64,000 nt of DNA from Rhizophagus irregularis. Its lineage: Eukaryota > Glomeromycota > Glomeromycetes > Glomerales > Glomeraceae. The position numbers and the translations under genes were made by a program. Shown one piece after another: positions 43,642 through 53,696 of the stretch. The notes beneath the pieces were generated by a model. The model made no database searches and was not told the origin of the DNA. It saw only the letters and a list, made by a program, of their open reading frames with translations. Position 1 is the first letter of the stretch, and every line of letters starts with the position of its first letter. The DNA is taken from NCBI RefSeq assembly GCF_026210795.1, contig NC_089436.1, forward strand, positions 2,232,001-2,296,000, given 5' to 3'.

Positions 43642-44290
43642 TATTTATTTTATTTTATTTTATGTGAAGTAGGGAGAGAAATATACAAAGGCATGACTGA
43701 CATACAGTACAACCTAGACGAAATCTATTATCAACAACCAGAGAAGCTGGAAGCCGACCTGAACTTCTTGAAAAAAAAGACCTGTACTACTACCACATCC
43801 GATGATAAGCCAAGCGAACACACTGGGTAAAAAAAAGGAAAGGGAAAAAAAAGGGAAGAGGACAAGTCCTCTTTCCAAGAAATTGTGGTACAACACATAA
43901 ATATATTCTATCCTAAAAATAATACAATTCTGAAATTTCTAATTAAAGCGTAGGCTAAACTAGTTTCTGTAATAAAGTCAAAATTCCTGCTAAAACTGCC
44001 TTGTTATCTTTATTATTACCCTTTTTCTTCGAGGATTTCTTTGCCTTCTTCTGAGTATTCGGGTATTTCTCCTCTTGGTTATTATTTTTAGACTTTATTC
44101 GAGGATGCAGGTTTATCCTTCTTCTTAGGCTGATTACTGTCCAAATTCTTGTCAGACTTACCTGACTTTTTCGTATTCAGTGTATTTTTAGCCTTCGGTT
44201 TACATTGTACTTTCTTCAAGGTAGGAATGGAGTGTCGACACCATTTCAACTCTTTACCATCAGGTACGAAAAACTGTGGCGTATCTAAGG
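43642..44290 (-). mobile_element. 5'-truncated LINE ORF1-type element (TSD 18 bp)
   Basis: Minus-strand sequence from 44290 downward matches the plus-strand copy at about 45570-46230: the shared text TACGCCACAGTTTTTCGTAC opens it, and CACAATTTCTTGG and a (AAAT)n tail close it. The 18-bp direct repeat TTTTAAGGAGTTAAAGTT flanks it (43624-43641 and 44291-44308). Truncation at the 5' end, an A-rich 3' tail and a long target duplication are the marks of target-primed reverse transcription. Confidence 0.9.
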
Positions 44291-44308
44291 TTTTAAGGAG
44301 TTAAAGTT

Positions 44309-44405
44309 ATTATCAAAATAGGGGTTTGTCTAAAGCCGTGTTCGATCACGTGACTTAACATTTTATAAATAAGCCATTTTTTTATGAACTAAGATTAATG
44401 TAAGT
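44309..44405. repeat. Left half of an older repeat split by the LINE at 44406-46254
   Basis: TCTAAAGCCGTGTTCGATCA to AAGATTAATGTAAGT matches the core of the element at 18490-19330 (18665-18740). The right half resumes at 46257 with GTAAGTATGAAAGTTATAGA and runs to about 46420. Confidence 0.8.
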
Positions 44406-46254
44406 GAATACATTTTTTACGAAAATTTCTGCGTAATAATTTTTTTTAAAAAATAATCCCCTTTATTAAATTTTATTACATAAATATAAAAATGTCTATG
44501 GATAAAAGCCGAACACCAAACAAAGAAGCTTTAGACTTCGTTTCCCTATTTAACGAACAATATTTTCATACCGTTACATATCACTTAAGTTCTTTTATAC
44601 AGGACGGTTTCCTCAAGGACTTATTTGAAAAAAACCCCTCAGTACCTAAGGATAAAGCCCAGCTACTGATAGAAAGGTTTGGCGACTCAGCCAACCCCGC
44701 GAACTTCACTACACAAGCTCAAGCTACGAATATACAACCCACCACCCTTTCGCTAATATTTTCTATAGCGCTATATGCTGCGTCCAAATCTTGGGATAAT
44801 TTTTCTACCCAATTCTATTGCAAATTTGGCGATACCGGTGATGATGATGATGACGAAGATAGGGAATCTCAGGATACAGATGATTACCTAATGGATGCGT
44901 CACCGTTTCTTGATCAAGATGTAGATGATCTAATACGCCAAGGATTCCAAAAACCACCAAATCCAGTACCTATCAAGCTTCCATCAATGCCTGATATAGT
45001 AATGACCCCTGTTGATCAAACTGTGATACCCGAAAATTCCCGGAAGAAAGATAAACAAAAGGCACGTGTTACAGATGATCTACACAGATACTGACAGGAT
45101 ACGAAGCTGTCGGAGATGAGCAAGAGCGAATCTGAGACATAATAGTTTACGATATCCCGTATACCTGGAACCTGCAGAAAATAATAGCAGAGTTAAAATT
45201 TTGGGGGAACGCTATTAAATGTTCTGTCAAACGGCAACATAAGTATCAGACTCTTTGAGTCAAAATAGCACTTTCCTCATTTGCCCGCCCCTTTAGTTTA
45301 ATAAATATTGGACGACAGACCTGGGAGGTATACCCGTTAGATGGTTCCCTGCAAGTTGGACTTTACGAGAAAGAAAGCAACGTGAAAAGTTCCAAGCCAT
45401 TATTCATGACATTCCGGAGGATATGACGATGGCTACCTTGTGGATGGACCGTAAACCATGTGAATTTTTAATGAAGTGCGGTGCTAGCTCATTTAAAATT
45501 ATTCAAACAAGCAAAGGACGGAGGAAACTTGTGGCCTATTTCGAGAATTGGGAGACCACACTAAGGCCTTAGATACGCCACAGTTTTTCGTACCTGATGG
45601 TAAGGAGTTGAAATGGTATTGACACTCCATTCCTACCTTGAAGAAAGCACAAAACAAACCGAAGGCTAAAAATACACCGAATCCAAAAAAATCAGGTAAG
45701 TCTGATAAGAATTTGGAAAGTAATTAGCCTAAGAAGAAGGATAAATCTACATCCTTGAAGAAAGTCCCGAAAAATAATAACCAGGAGGAGAAACACCCGA
45801 AGAATCAGAAGAAGGCAAAGAATACCTTGAAGATTAAGGGTGGTAATAAAGATAACAAGGCGGTTTTAGCAGAGATTTTAACTTTATTACAGAAACTAGT
45901 TTAGCCTACGCTTTAATTAGCGGTTTTACAAATTTCAGAATTGTATTATTTTTTAGGATAGAATAGGTTTATGTGTATGCACCACAATTTCTTGGAAAGG
46001 GGACTTGTCCTCTCCACTTTTTTTCCCCCCCTATTTTTACCCAGTGTGTTCTCCTGGATTATTATCGGTAGTGGTAGTAGTGCAGGTCTTTTATTTTTCA
46101 AGAAGTTCGGGTTGGGCTCCAGCTCCTCTGGAATTCGATGGTAGGATTTAGTTGGGTTGTATTACTTAGGTTATATTACTTAGGAATCATGCTCAGTTTT
46201 TTTGTCCCCTGCCGGCTTCACATAAAATAAATAAATAAATAAATAAATAAATAA
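44406..46254 (+). mobile_element. LINE ORF1-type element, near full length (TSD ATTAATGTAAGT)
   Basis: Flanked by the 12-bp direct repeat ATTAATGTAAGT (44394-44405 and 46255-46266) with an (AAAT)n tail of about ten units before the right copy. The 5' leader (GAAAATTTCTGCGTAATAAT, TTTATTAAATTTTATTACAT) recurs at 47090. It contains only ORF1-like coding sequence and no reverse transcriptase, so it must have moved using enzymes supplied by another LINE. Confidence 0.88.
44492..45094 (+). CDS. LINE ORF1-like protein, N-terminal part
   Basis: A 200-residue open frame from ATG: MSMDKSRTPNKEALDFVSLF, then a helical region (TTQAQATNIQPTTLSLIFSI), an Asp-rich run (GDDDDDEDRES) and a Pro-rich segment. 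After the stop at 45094 the rest continues in shifted frames to about 45905: IVYDIPYTWN, KIIAELKFWGNAIK, DLGGIPVRWFPASWTLRERK, DIPEDMTMATLWMDRKPCEF (an RRM-like array of strands) and a Lys/Asn-rich basic C-terminus (KKPKAKNTPNPKKSGKS-type). Such proteins coat LINE RNA. The full protein is broken here by at least three changes. Not a cellular gene. Confidence 0.6.
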   Translation: MSMDKSRTPNKEALDFVSLFNEQYFHTVTYHLSSFIQDGFLKDLFEKNPSVPKDKAQLLIERFGDSANPANFTTQAQATNIQPTTLSLIFSIALYAASKSWDNFSTQFYCKFGDTGDDDDDEDRESQDTDDYLMDASPFLDQDVDDLIRQGFQKPPNPVPIKLPSMPDIVMTPVDQTVIPENSRKKDKQKARVTDDLHRY

Positions 46255-46256
46255 AT

Positions 46257-46420
46257 TAATGTAAGTATGAAAGTTATAGAATAAGTGTATTTTAGCCTGC
46301 TTCACAAGTTTACTTAGTGAAAAAAAGCTGATTTTAAATACTGTTTTTAACTTTACATATGAATGAATAATCTTTGCCAATTATATTCGATTGAACACAG
46401 CTTTAGATGACCCCAAAATA
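46257..46420. repeat. Right half of the older repeat split by the LINE
   Basis: GTAAGTATGAAAGTTATAGA through TTTGCCAATTATATTCGATT repeats the order at 18735-18860. Together with 44309-44405 it reconstructs one uninterrupted relative of the core of the element at 18490-19330. Confidence 0.75.
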
Positions 46421-46655
46421 GGTATTTAATTTAAACTTGCTTTTTTACTAATTCTTGAAAAATTCAAAATATCAAATTTTCAAATTGAAAATCATAGGGT
46501 AGTCTTACAATATGCATGGACAAACAGGGGTGGGCATGGTATACCATTGAGATTAACTTATTTCAAGTATGGCTTGAATTTTTCTGTCTGAAAGATTTAC
46601 TCAAGTTTTGTGTATGTCCATCTTTATATGCGAAGTAAGTATCTAAGGGGGTGAC

Positions 46656-46837
46656 GAAAACAAGTACAGTATGGAATCCTATGTATGTATATATGGTGAC
46701 CTATATATGGATGTATGGTGGCCTATGTATAGTATATTACTATTGTGATAACTATACCGTATGAAAATTAACACCATACATACCATACATTGACCACCAT
46801 ACATACATACATAGGATTCCATACTGTACTTGTTTTC
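46656..46837. mobile_element. Short hairpin MITE with ~42-bp near-perfect inverted ends
   Basis: GAAAACAAGTACAGTATGGA (left) reappears as its complement TCCATACTGTACTTGTTTTC (right). The arms continue through ATCCTATGTATGTAT to the inner CACCAT words. The core is made of TATGTATGG variants. Near-perfect arms suggest a young or conversion-maintained element. A target duplication could not be fixed. Confidence 0.8.
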
Positions 46838-47089
46838 TATATAATCGTATCTAAAGCCCCTTTGCAAACATCCAGATCTGTGAAATCTGATAGTACACTT
46901 CTTATTTGCAAGAGCTTTGGGAGTAAGTATATATGAAACACCTGCTGCACAATAGTAAGTATACATCTTAATAGAAATAGAATCAATCTTACAAAGCTTT
47001 ATATCTGACTTTTTATGTAATAATTCATAAATTCTATATTCAATCTTAATTATATGATCATCTATAGGACCTAAAAGAAACTCTTTTCC

Positions 47090-48420
47090 AAAATTTTTTT
47101 TTTACGTAATAATTTTTTTAAAAAAAATTTTCCTTTATTAAACTTTATTACACATATTAAAAATAAATAAGGACACGAGTAGAATACAATACGAAGAAGC
47201 TGTAGACTTCGTATCAGAATTCACTGAAGTATTTTATCACTCTGTTTTTCACAACTTATGCTCCTTCATAGAGGACGGTTTCCTCAAGAAAAAAACCTAT
47301 CAAAAACTGTTGACAGTACCAATCCCACGAACTTCACTACACAAGCTCAAGCTACAAATATACAATCAACCACCCTTGCGCTAATATTTTCTATAGCGAC
47401 ATATGCCTCGTCTGCCATGCCATTATTAAATCTACTGGACTCACTTGGCACAAACCTGATGAAGTTTCCTCTCTATGTCACCGTTGTGGTCGCACTGGTT
47501 GTGACACCAATGCATGTAGTTCCTCTTGCTCTACCAATCGTCCTTTGATCGCCCTAAGGATCTAATAGACAATCATATGCTGATGCAGCCAATAACAACC
47601 GTTCCCAATTCAGAGCACATTCTCAATACTCTCGCGAAGATGTCCCAATGCTAGACAACCTCCTTCTCAATCTACCCTTGATCACTATGCCAATGGAATG
47701 GATTTTGATCAACTTCCTTCCATTATTGATTACCATCAAATCATGGAAACCCTTACTGTTATTTAAGAAGAACTTGTTGAATTAACTAAAGGTTTCCAAC
47801 ACCTGCAATCAAGAGTCAAAGATCTGGAAGATGGTCATCCTCCTCGTTCTTTACCTTCAGCTCCAATTCATGCACCTCTCCCCTTTGAATCTGGATAAGG
47901 ATGATACATAAAGGCTTAGTGATAATCTTATGGATTTTAAAACAGTCAAACTTGGAATAGAACAACAATTTCTTTATTTAGCTGCCCACGGTAATGCTGG
48001 CTTAACCTCTATTTACGTTTTCCTATCATGGTGCTACAATGATGGACAACAAAAAACATAATTTTTCCTCACACTTTTTCCCTCTTCTTAATTTTGGACA
48101 GTTAAATGTTAATGGTTTAGTTTCTCCTATGCGACAATTTCATTTACTTAATTATTTCCTTCATTCCCCTTTTTTAGTGCTTTCAGTTAATGATACTAGA
48201 TTATCCCTTCCGCTTCAAAATTTATATACAAAAATGAACACTCCCTGCATAATTTTAGGTTATATTTGGCCTTTTCTTCTTCTTCTTTTTCACATAGTGG
48301 TGTAGGTTTACTACTCCATAACCCTTTACACAAACATATTCAAACTGTTGACTCTTGGGAAGGACGAGCATCCCGATTTTATCACAATTTTGCCGATCAT
48401 CTGTAGATCATTTATCGATC
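47090..48420 (+). pseudogene. Chimeric LINE fragment: ORF1 N-terminus, zinc knuckle, ORF2 endonuclease start
   Basis: 47090-47400 repeats the leader and N-terminal code of the element at 44406 (NFTTQAQATNIQSTTLALIF). At about 47425 it switches to a different LINE ORF1, with the zinc knuckle LCHRCGRTGCDTNAC near 47475-47520, then a helical tail (ELTKGFQHLQSRVKDLEDGH). From 48060 the start of an APE-type endonuclease ORF2 follows (LNFGQLNVNGLVSPMRQFHL, SGVGLLLHNPLHKHIQTVDS) and is cut off near 48420. Several stops and shifts are present. The join between two LINE families may reflect template switching during reverse transcription or successive insertion. Confidence 0.7.
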
Positions 48421-48562
48421 ATTTAATCAATTTTATCACTTCGCAATAATTAAGTTAATTAACTTCGATTGAAAAATTCTACATAATAATATATACTCAA
48501 ATTTTGCATACAGTTTAATATTGGTTTGAAATTACTGTAATTCTTAATAATTTTAAATAAAA

Positions 48563-49235
48563 ATGGAGTTTTCCTGAGGTTTATGTCATTATTTTTTGCT
48601 TTTTTGTTTTTCTTGGTCACTTTTTCTGGTGTAACCTTATTTTCTGATCGTCATAGTGGCTTGGTGTTACAATTTTAAAATCGATGATTACTCGGGTGAT
48701 AAGGGGGGTGACAGGTTGGGTACTGCAGTTTTTGTAGTATGCCGATCATGGTGGTTACATGTTGGACTATCATTGGATGATTGTTTACAATGAGGTGGGT
48801 GTCCCTTTGGAGATTGCATAACACTAAAAAGTTCCCTATTGGCTGGACTGCACGACACTAAAAAGTTCCCGGAGGTCTTTGTGAAATAGATTTGTTATCT
48901 ATAATATATAGTCAAATAGGAGAAATTGAATTTTATGCATTTCTGATGGTGCTAATGGTAGCTCAGAGGTTCTTTACCGATTCTAGGAGTGGGTATGGCG
49001 CTGGATGGGTTACGTATAGCATAGTCGACTTTACCCATTTTGAAATAGATTTGGGGGAGTAGCCTTAGTTATTTATATAGAGAGGGTGGGGTTTGTTATA
49101 ATCTTAGCTTTTCTTTTATTTGTAATTTTGGAAGATTATTTGTTCTTTGTTTTCTATTAGTTCTGCACCTTTTTAGAATATTCTGTGTTTTCTAAAGTCA
49201 CTTCAGCATTAATTAATAAAATTCAAAGCTCAAGC
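48563..49235. mobile_element. Repeat family 'A/B/C', copy C (5'-truncated)
   Basis: Starts at GAGTTTTCCTGAGGTTTATG, which corresponds to an internal point of copies A (about 12050) and B (about 19420). It ends at the same 3' border (TTAATAAAATTCAAAGCTCA). Truncation only at one side supports retroposition in plus orientation. The target duplication is unclear. Confidence 0.75.
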
Positions 49236-49570
49236 TATCACAGGTCAAAATCGAGGCTATCGGTTGCATATCGGGTACCAGATATATGTAGGATATGTAT
49301 ATGATATGTATACGATATGCAACAATTACACACATATCGGGTACCTGATATCTGTAATGTTTATGCAGAAGTTCGGTGATATATATTATAGATATCGTGC
49401 ACATATTACACATATATCGGGTAGTATAATATCCACATATCTTATACATGTCGTATAAATATCATATAGATATTGGTCAGTATAATATCGGACACATGTT
49501 ATATAGATATCGGGTAAATATAGGATACATATCGTACATTTATCTGACAATACGATAGATAATTTTTTCA
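49236..49570. repeat. Degenerate ATATCGGGTACC palindromic repeat element
   Basis: Many variants of ATATCGGGTACC / GGTACCTGATAT and ATATCGTACA in both orientations over 330 bp, beginning with ACAGGTCAAAATCGAGGCTA. The same words, ending with the inverted TTTTTTGACCTGTG, occur at 62170-62405, so these are two copies of one family. Open frames across it are fortuitous (Tyr/Ile/Cys runs). Confidence 0.75.
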
Positions 49571-50009
49571 TATAATATTATAATTTAATCTGGGCAAAAT
49601 TATAATTTCAGATTAATTTTTAATTTTAATTCGGGCTAAAGTAAAATTTTATTACACAAATTTTATTCTTATTTTCAATTAAATTAAAAGTTTTATTGTT
49701 TTTTAATTAATAATAAAAAAGATTACAAAAAAATATATTATTCTATATAGCTATATAAATAATTAGATATCTGTTATCTACAAATGGCGCTTATTTTTAT
49801 CTGTTTAATATTTAAAAGAAAGAAATAGTATTTTAGTAATAAAGATATTAGTATGAATAATGTATTCGTAAAAGAAAAAGAATAGTATTAAAAAAATGTT
49901 AGTAAAAAATGGTTAGTAATAGAAAATGTTATTAGTATGTTTAGTAGTAAAATATATTAGTAAAAACAAACGTTAGTAGGTTAGAAAAAAAGAAAATATA
50001 AATAAAAAT
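49571..50009. other. A/T-rich spacer
   Basis: Runs of TTAGTAAAAA / TATTAGTA-type text (49820-50020) form a loose repeat. No gene seen. Confidence 0.45.
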
Positions 50010-50330
50010 TAGTAAAAAAATATACCTTTGTATTTATTTCACCTCTTTTTTTGAAGTTTGCTGTTTAAAGAGAAAATAGATTTTGTTAATTATTTTTCTT
50101 TAATAAATAAAAAAAATAAATATTTAAATTACCTTGATGTGCGTTACTCTCATATTCTTCTGAAGATATATGATTAGATCTTCTTTTTCTTGAGTTTACT
50201 ATATATAAACCAAATTAATTTTTGATTAAATTTTTTTAAAAAAAATGCTTAGATTACCTTGATATGTGTTGCTTCCAAATTCTTTTGATTTAGAGTTTTT
50301 TTTCTTGAATTCGCAGATATAGGATTACCA
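50010..50330 (-). pseudogene. Three duplicated basic mini-exons of an unrecognised gene
   Basis: On the minus strand, three short exon-like blocks lie about 110 bp apart. They read CEFKKKNSKSKEFGSNTYQ, VNSRKRRSNHISSEEYESNA and ANFKKRGEINTK. The first two end in a (T/A)(Y/H)CAAG|GTAAT donor, the third in AAAG|GTATA; the second and third are preceded by ATAG or ACAG acceptors. Their similarity (basic Arg/Lys run, Ser, Glu-Glu or Glu-Phe, Ser-Asn, Gln-Gly) indicates exon duplication. Repeated basic mini-exons are reminiscent of repeat-containing secreted effectors in this fungal group, but no signal peptide or start was found, so this is a fragment at best. Confidence 0.4.
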
Positions 50331-50560
50331 CCTTCGACGCACAGTATCAAAAAATGTCCGCCCTTGATGTGGAAGGTACTTAGGAACCATCATCTCCCGA
50401 TTAATGAGACCCTAAGTCAGAGGAGGCTAGCCTATCGGGTACAAGTACCCTACAACTTCATCCCTAGGTAGTCAAAAATCTCAGGTGGTTCCAGACCACA
50501 GCGTACTACATGATTAGTCTTTGGACATGTTGGGATTTGATAAGGGAGAGAAAAAATACT
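50331..50560. other. GC-richer island, possible SINE or RNA-derived sequence
   Basis: A stretch clearly richer in G/C than its surroundings. CTAGCCTATCGGG (50427-50439) loosely resembles a pol III A box and GGTTCCAGACC (50478-50488) a B box, about 50 bp apart, but both have mismatches to consensus. GGGTACAAGTACCC (50437-50450) is a short palindrome. A similar island (accgggtacc, gccacaggtac) is at 60575-60680. No tRNA cloverleaf could be drawn. Confidence 0.3.
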
Positions 50561-50796
50561 CCAGCGCCAGCGTTTTGTAAAGAATAATAAAATAATATTT
50601 TTAAGTTAGTTCTTTCTTTATTAAATTTTTGAAAAAGTTTTGTTTCTTAAAATCGTAAAAAAATGCTGGTTGCTACAACTGACGGACAACGACAAATTGT
50701 CAGGCTACCCCCGGACAAAGTAATTGGAAGGCAGAAAATGTCATAAAATATCCAGCCCTATTTCATAACATTTTCCTCCAGGCTAAAGCAAATATT

Positions 50797-50972
50797 ACAA
50801 AAGAAATTGCAAATATATTTAACAAGCAATAGATACATGGCCGTTGAAAAATATATTCACACTTCATATTGTAATACCACAGTCTAACAAAGAAAGACAA
50901 GAAATTGCAAATATATTTAACAAGCAATAGATACACGGCCGTTGAAAAATATATTCACACTTATACCACAAA
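50797..50972. repeat. ~62-bp direct duplication
   Basis: GAAATTGCAAATATATTTAA through GGCCGTTGAAAAATATATTC, then ACACTT, occurs twice about 110 bp apart (near 50800 and 50909) with one base change (ATACATGG / ATACACGG). Confidence 0.85.
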
Positions 50973-52764
50973 GAAAGACTCAAACCACTATTGTAAAGAA
51001 AAATATGAAAAATACGCGTATATCCTATTTTCATACCTTGCTTAACAGTTCCACTATTTATTTAAAAGAGAATTTTCTCTTTTTTGTATGTGGGTAGGGG
51101 TACATTTTTTCCTTTTTTTTATTCTTTTCTTTTGTATATAGTAGATGAGTATGTCTTACTATATTAAATATATAAACTAAAGTGCCAAAGTATTGTTAAT
51201 ATTGTAAAAGATAAGTAAAGTATACTTGGATAAAAGAGAAAAGAAGAGACGAACCGTAAAGCGTTAATAAAAGATAAGTAAGAAGAGAAAAGTGTATTTT
51301 TGAAAATAAACAAAAAAAATCGCGCATTAATTTTAGATATCACATGTAATCAAAGCGATTTTAATTGGTTATTAATATACATGCATAAATGTCATGTGAT
51401 TTTAGTGACGAAACTGTAAACCTGCGTAATATTACGGTTAAAATATTTTGAAAATTTACGAGACTGTAAACCTGCGTAATATTATTACTATTTGATCGTT
51501 AAAGCTGCGTATGCAGTAGAACGTATACAAGGGCATGTGATACTATTGAATAATCAAAAATAATATTAACACCTTTTCTTTTAAGTTTGGGAAAGCAGAT
51601 TTTTTTATTATTTACAATTTTTATGTTAAAAATTAAAGTAAATTCTAATTTTTATTATAACTTAATAAAAAATACACATTTGATACTTGTTCGCTACTAT
51701 TTTACTATAAAATAGTATCCAGGCTGTACGGCATGAACGTCAGTATCAGTTACAGCCCAAAAAAACGTAAGTCTCCAGCCGATATTTGGTACGGACTGGG
51801 CCTAGCTATTCACTTAATAAATAAAAAAATAAAAATAATTATCTTCTTCTACGATACGTAGGTAAGTTTCTCCTTCTCCTACGATTGTCACGCGTAACTA
51901 AAATTGATCAAATTTATCAAATTTAAAATGTGAACGTAAAATAGAATGTAATATTAATTATAAAATTTTATTATAATATAATTACCTGGCCTCTTCCAAA
52001 ATCTTGTTCTAAATTCATAATAATATTTTTGGCCAGTACTCATTCACAGCTACTGCCAAATGTGGCAAAAAACTGGCTTTCTGTACAAGTTACAGCAACA
52101 GCTTTTGATCTGGTTTTGGTGAAGTGATGAATTTGAAAAAAAACCAATATTTTTTTGAATTCATTTATAAACATTTTTGGGAGTTTATACAAATCTTTAC
52201 AAAAAATATTATATATACGTATTATTGTATTACGCTAATTTAAACCTTTACATGTAAAACATTGGAAGATATCAACACTACTTAGATTTGTTGGTAAAAT
52301 TGGAGTAGACAGTAAAATAATAGATATTATATGAGAAAAATTTCAAATAATAAAAAAAACCAAATAAGAAATATACACAAAATATTAAAGATAATTTCTT
52401 TTTTTTTAAATATAATTAAAAAAAAACTTACTAAATACTCGGCTTAATATTTAACCAAATGGTTTGTTTCTCTATAGGAGAAATAGGTTTTTTATAAGAA
52501 ATTTTTATATCTTAATAATATATATATATTTATACAATAATATCATTTTGATATTTTTTTGTAAAAATATTATCAATAATACCGGTTGAAGAATATTGTT
52601 AATATTGGTCATGAATCGTCACACTATTGACCAACGGTAACGAAGAATCGGCTGATCGGACTAGTCAATTATGGTTTGTGTGCCAAATGATAATCTTTTT
52701 TAACTTTTTTCTTTTTTACTTCTTTTTTTTTGTAGATATCGGCTTTTTGGATTGGTAATTTGAA
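50973..52764. other. A/T-rich region with scattered short repeats, no supportable gene
   Basis: ACTGTAAACCTGCGTAATAT appears twice (about 51412 and 51470). Near 51720-51800 and 52030-52110, GGCTGTACGGCATGAACG-like and TGGCCAGTACTCATTCACAG blocks are GC-richer and may be the ends of an unrecognised element. A two-exon minus-strand frame at about 52020-51840 (MNLEQDFGRGQ joined to an Arg- or Glu-rich tail) is too short to support. Confidence 0.4.
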
Positions 52765-53000
52765 CGACCAGGCTCTTAAACGAACGAACCAAAATAAAGT
52801 TCGTTCTTTTTCTTTGTTTTTACTTCCAGGGAACGTAATTAACGTTCCCTTTTCTTTTTTAGTGACCTGGACGAACGAACAAGCCGAACACCCAGGAACT
52901 TGAACGAAACAAAGGTATGTTTCGTTCTTTTTTAGTTTTTACTTCAAGGGAACGTAATTAACGTTCCCTTTTCTTTTTTTAGCGATCTGGACGAACGAAC
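52765..53000 (+). repeat. Two tandem hairpin, intron-like units
   Basis: Each ~115-bp unit has a GAACGAAC block, then AAAGTTCGTTC or AAAGGTATGTTTCGTTC, a T-rich spacer, then the stem GGGAACGTAATTAACGTTCC, then CTTTTCTTTTTTAG and (T/C)GA(C/T)CTGGACGAACGAACA. The second looks like an intron (AAAG|GTATGT...TTTTTTAG|CGATC) with its interior folded into hairpins that pair the donor side with adjacent exon text. Two nearly identical copies in direct order imply recent duplication. Confidence 0.65.
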
Positions 53001-53224
53001 AAAAAAATTGGTGTATGGCAGTCTGCCAGATGATCAGTAATTGAAAGGGACCAATAAATTAATTAGCATAACGAAAACAATTTTTAAGAGCATTGGATAT
53101 CATTTAAGGATCTTATAGAAAAGGCTTTAATTTTTAGCGGCGCTGAAAATTTTGATGATAGTCATGTATCAATTATTAAGTATTATTTGATTCTTGCATC
53201 AAATCATACTAATTTTATATAATT

Positions 53225-53315
53225 ACAGAGATTTGTTGGGAAGATTTTGAAGCTCCGGAATGGTGCGTACCTATTAAAGCTAATGTATTAACATTTGAAT
53301 GGGACGTAAGTACCA
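53225..53315 (+). pseudogene. Exon fragment, possibly MT-A70-type methyltransferase
   Basis: After ATAATTACAG one frame reads EICWEDFEAPEWCVPIKANV then LTFEWD, followed at once by a GTAAGT donor. The pattern (aromatic-acidic, PxWC, P-I-x-A-x-V, F-x-W/D) resembles the segment just before the DPPW catalytic block in fungal MTA1-like DNA/RNA adenine methyltransferases, but the DPPW block itself is not found downstream. The text stands isolated between repeats. Treat the family name as a guess from memory. Confidence 0.25.
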
Positions 53316-53696
53316 AAATACAAGATATTCAAAATTTTAGAATTACCACAAATATTTTTTGCTTGTAATTCTTATCAAAGTTACAGTTGCTAATAGAGCT
53401 CAAATTATTAATAATTATACATTTTAAAAATATTCCGCATTAAGTTTAGCATTATTTGAAGACTTTTTTATTTGGTAATACCCTCCCCTTAACTTTTCCT
53501 CGCCACTTTCATAAACGATAATAAACGATTGTGAACAATAATAAGTGATATGATAGATTGAGGGTTGATCGGGTGGTGTGTGTATTAGTGATATTATAAT
53601 CAATGGTGTATAACAAAAAGCTAACAAATGATAATAAAATGATAATGATAATAAATGATAATAAACAATTGTGAAAAAATGATAGAAAATAAAAAC

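Noticed and set aside
49213-49571. Tyr/Ile/Cys-rich frames on both strands
   Set aside because: Translation of the degenerate ATATCGGGTACC repeat in several frames.
51840-52020. Two-exon minus-strand small protein (MNLEQDFGRGQ plus tail)
   Set aside because: Only about 38 residues and the second exon is open in two frames; no support beyond splice-like words.
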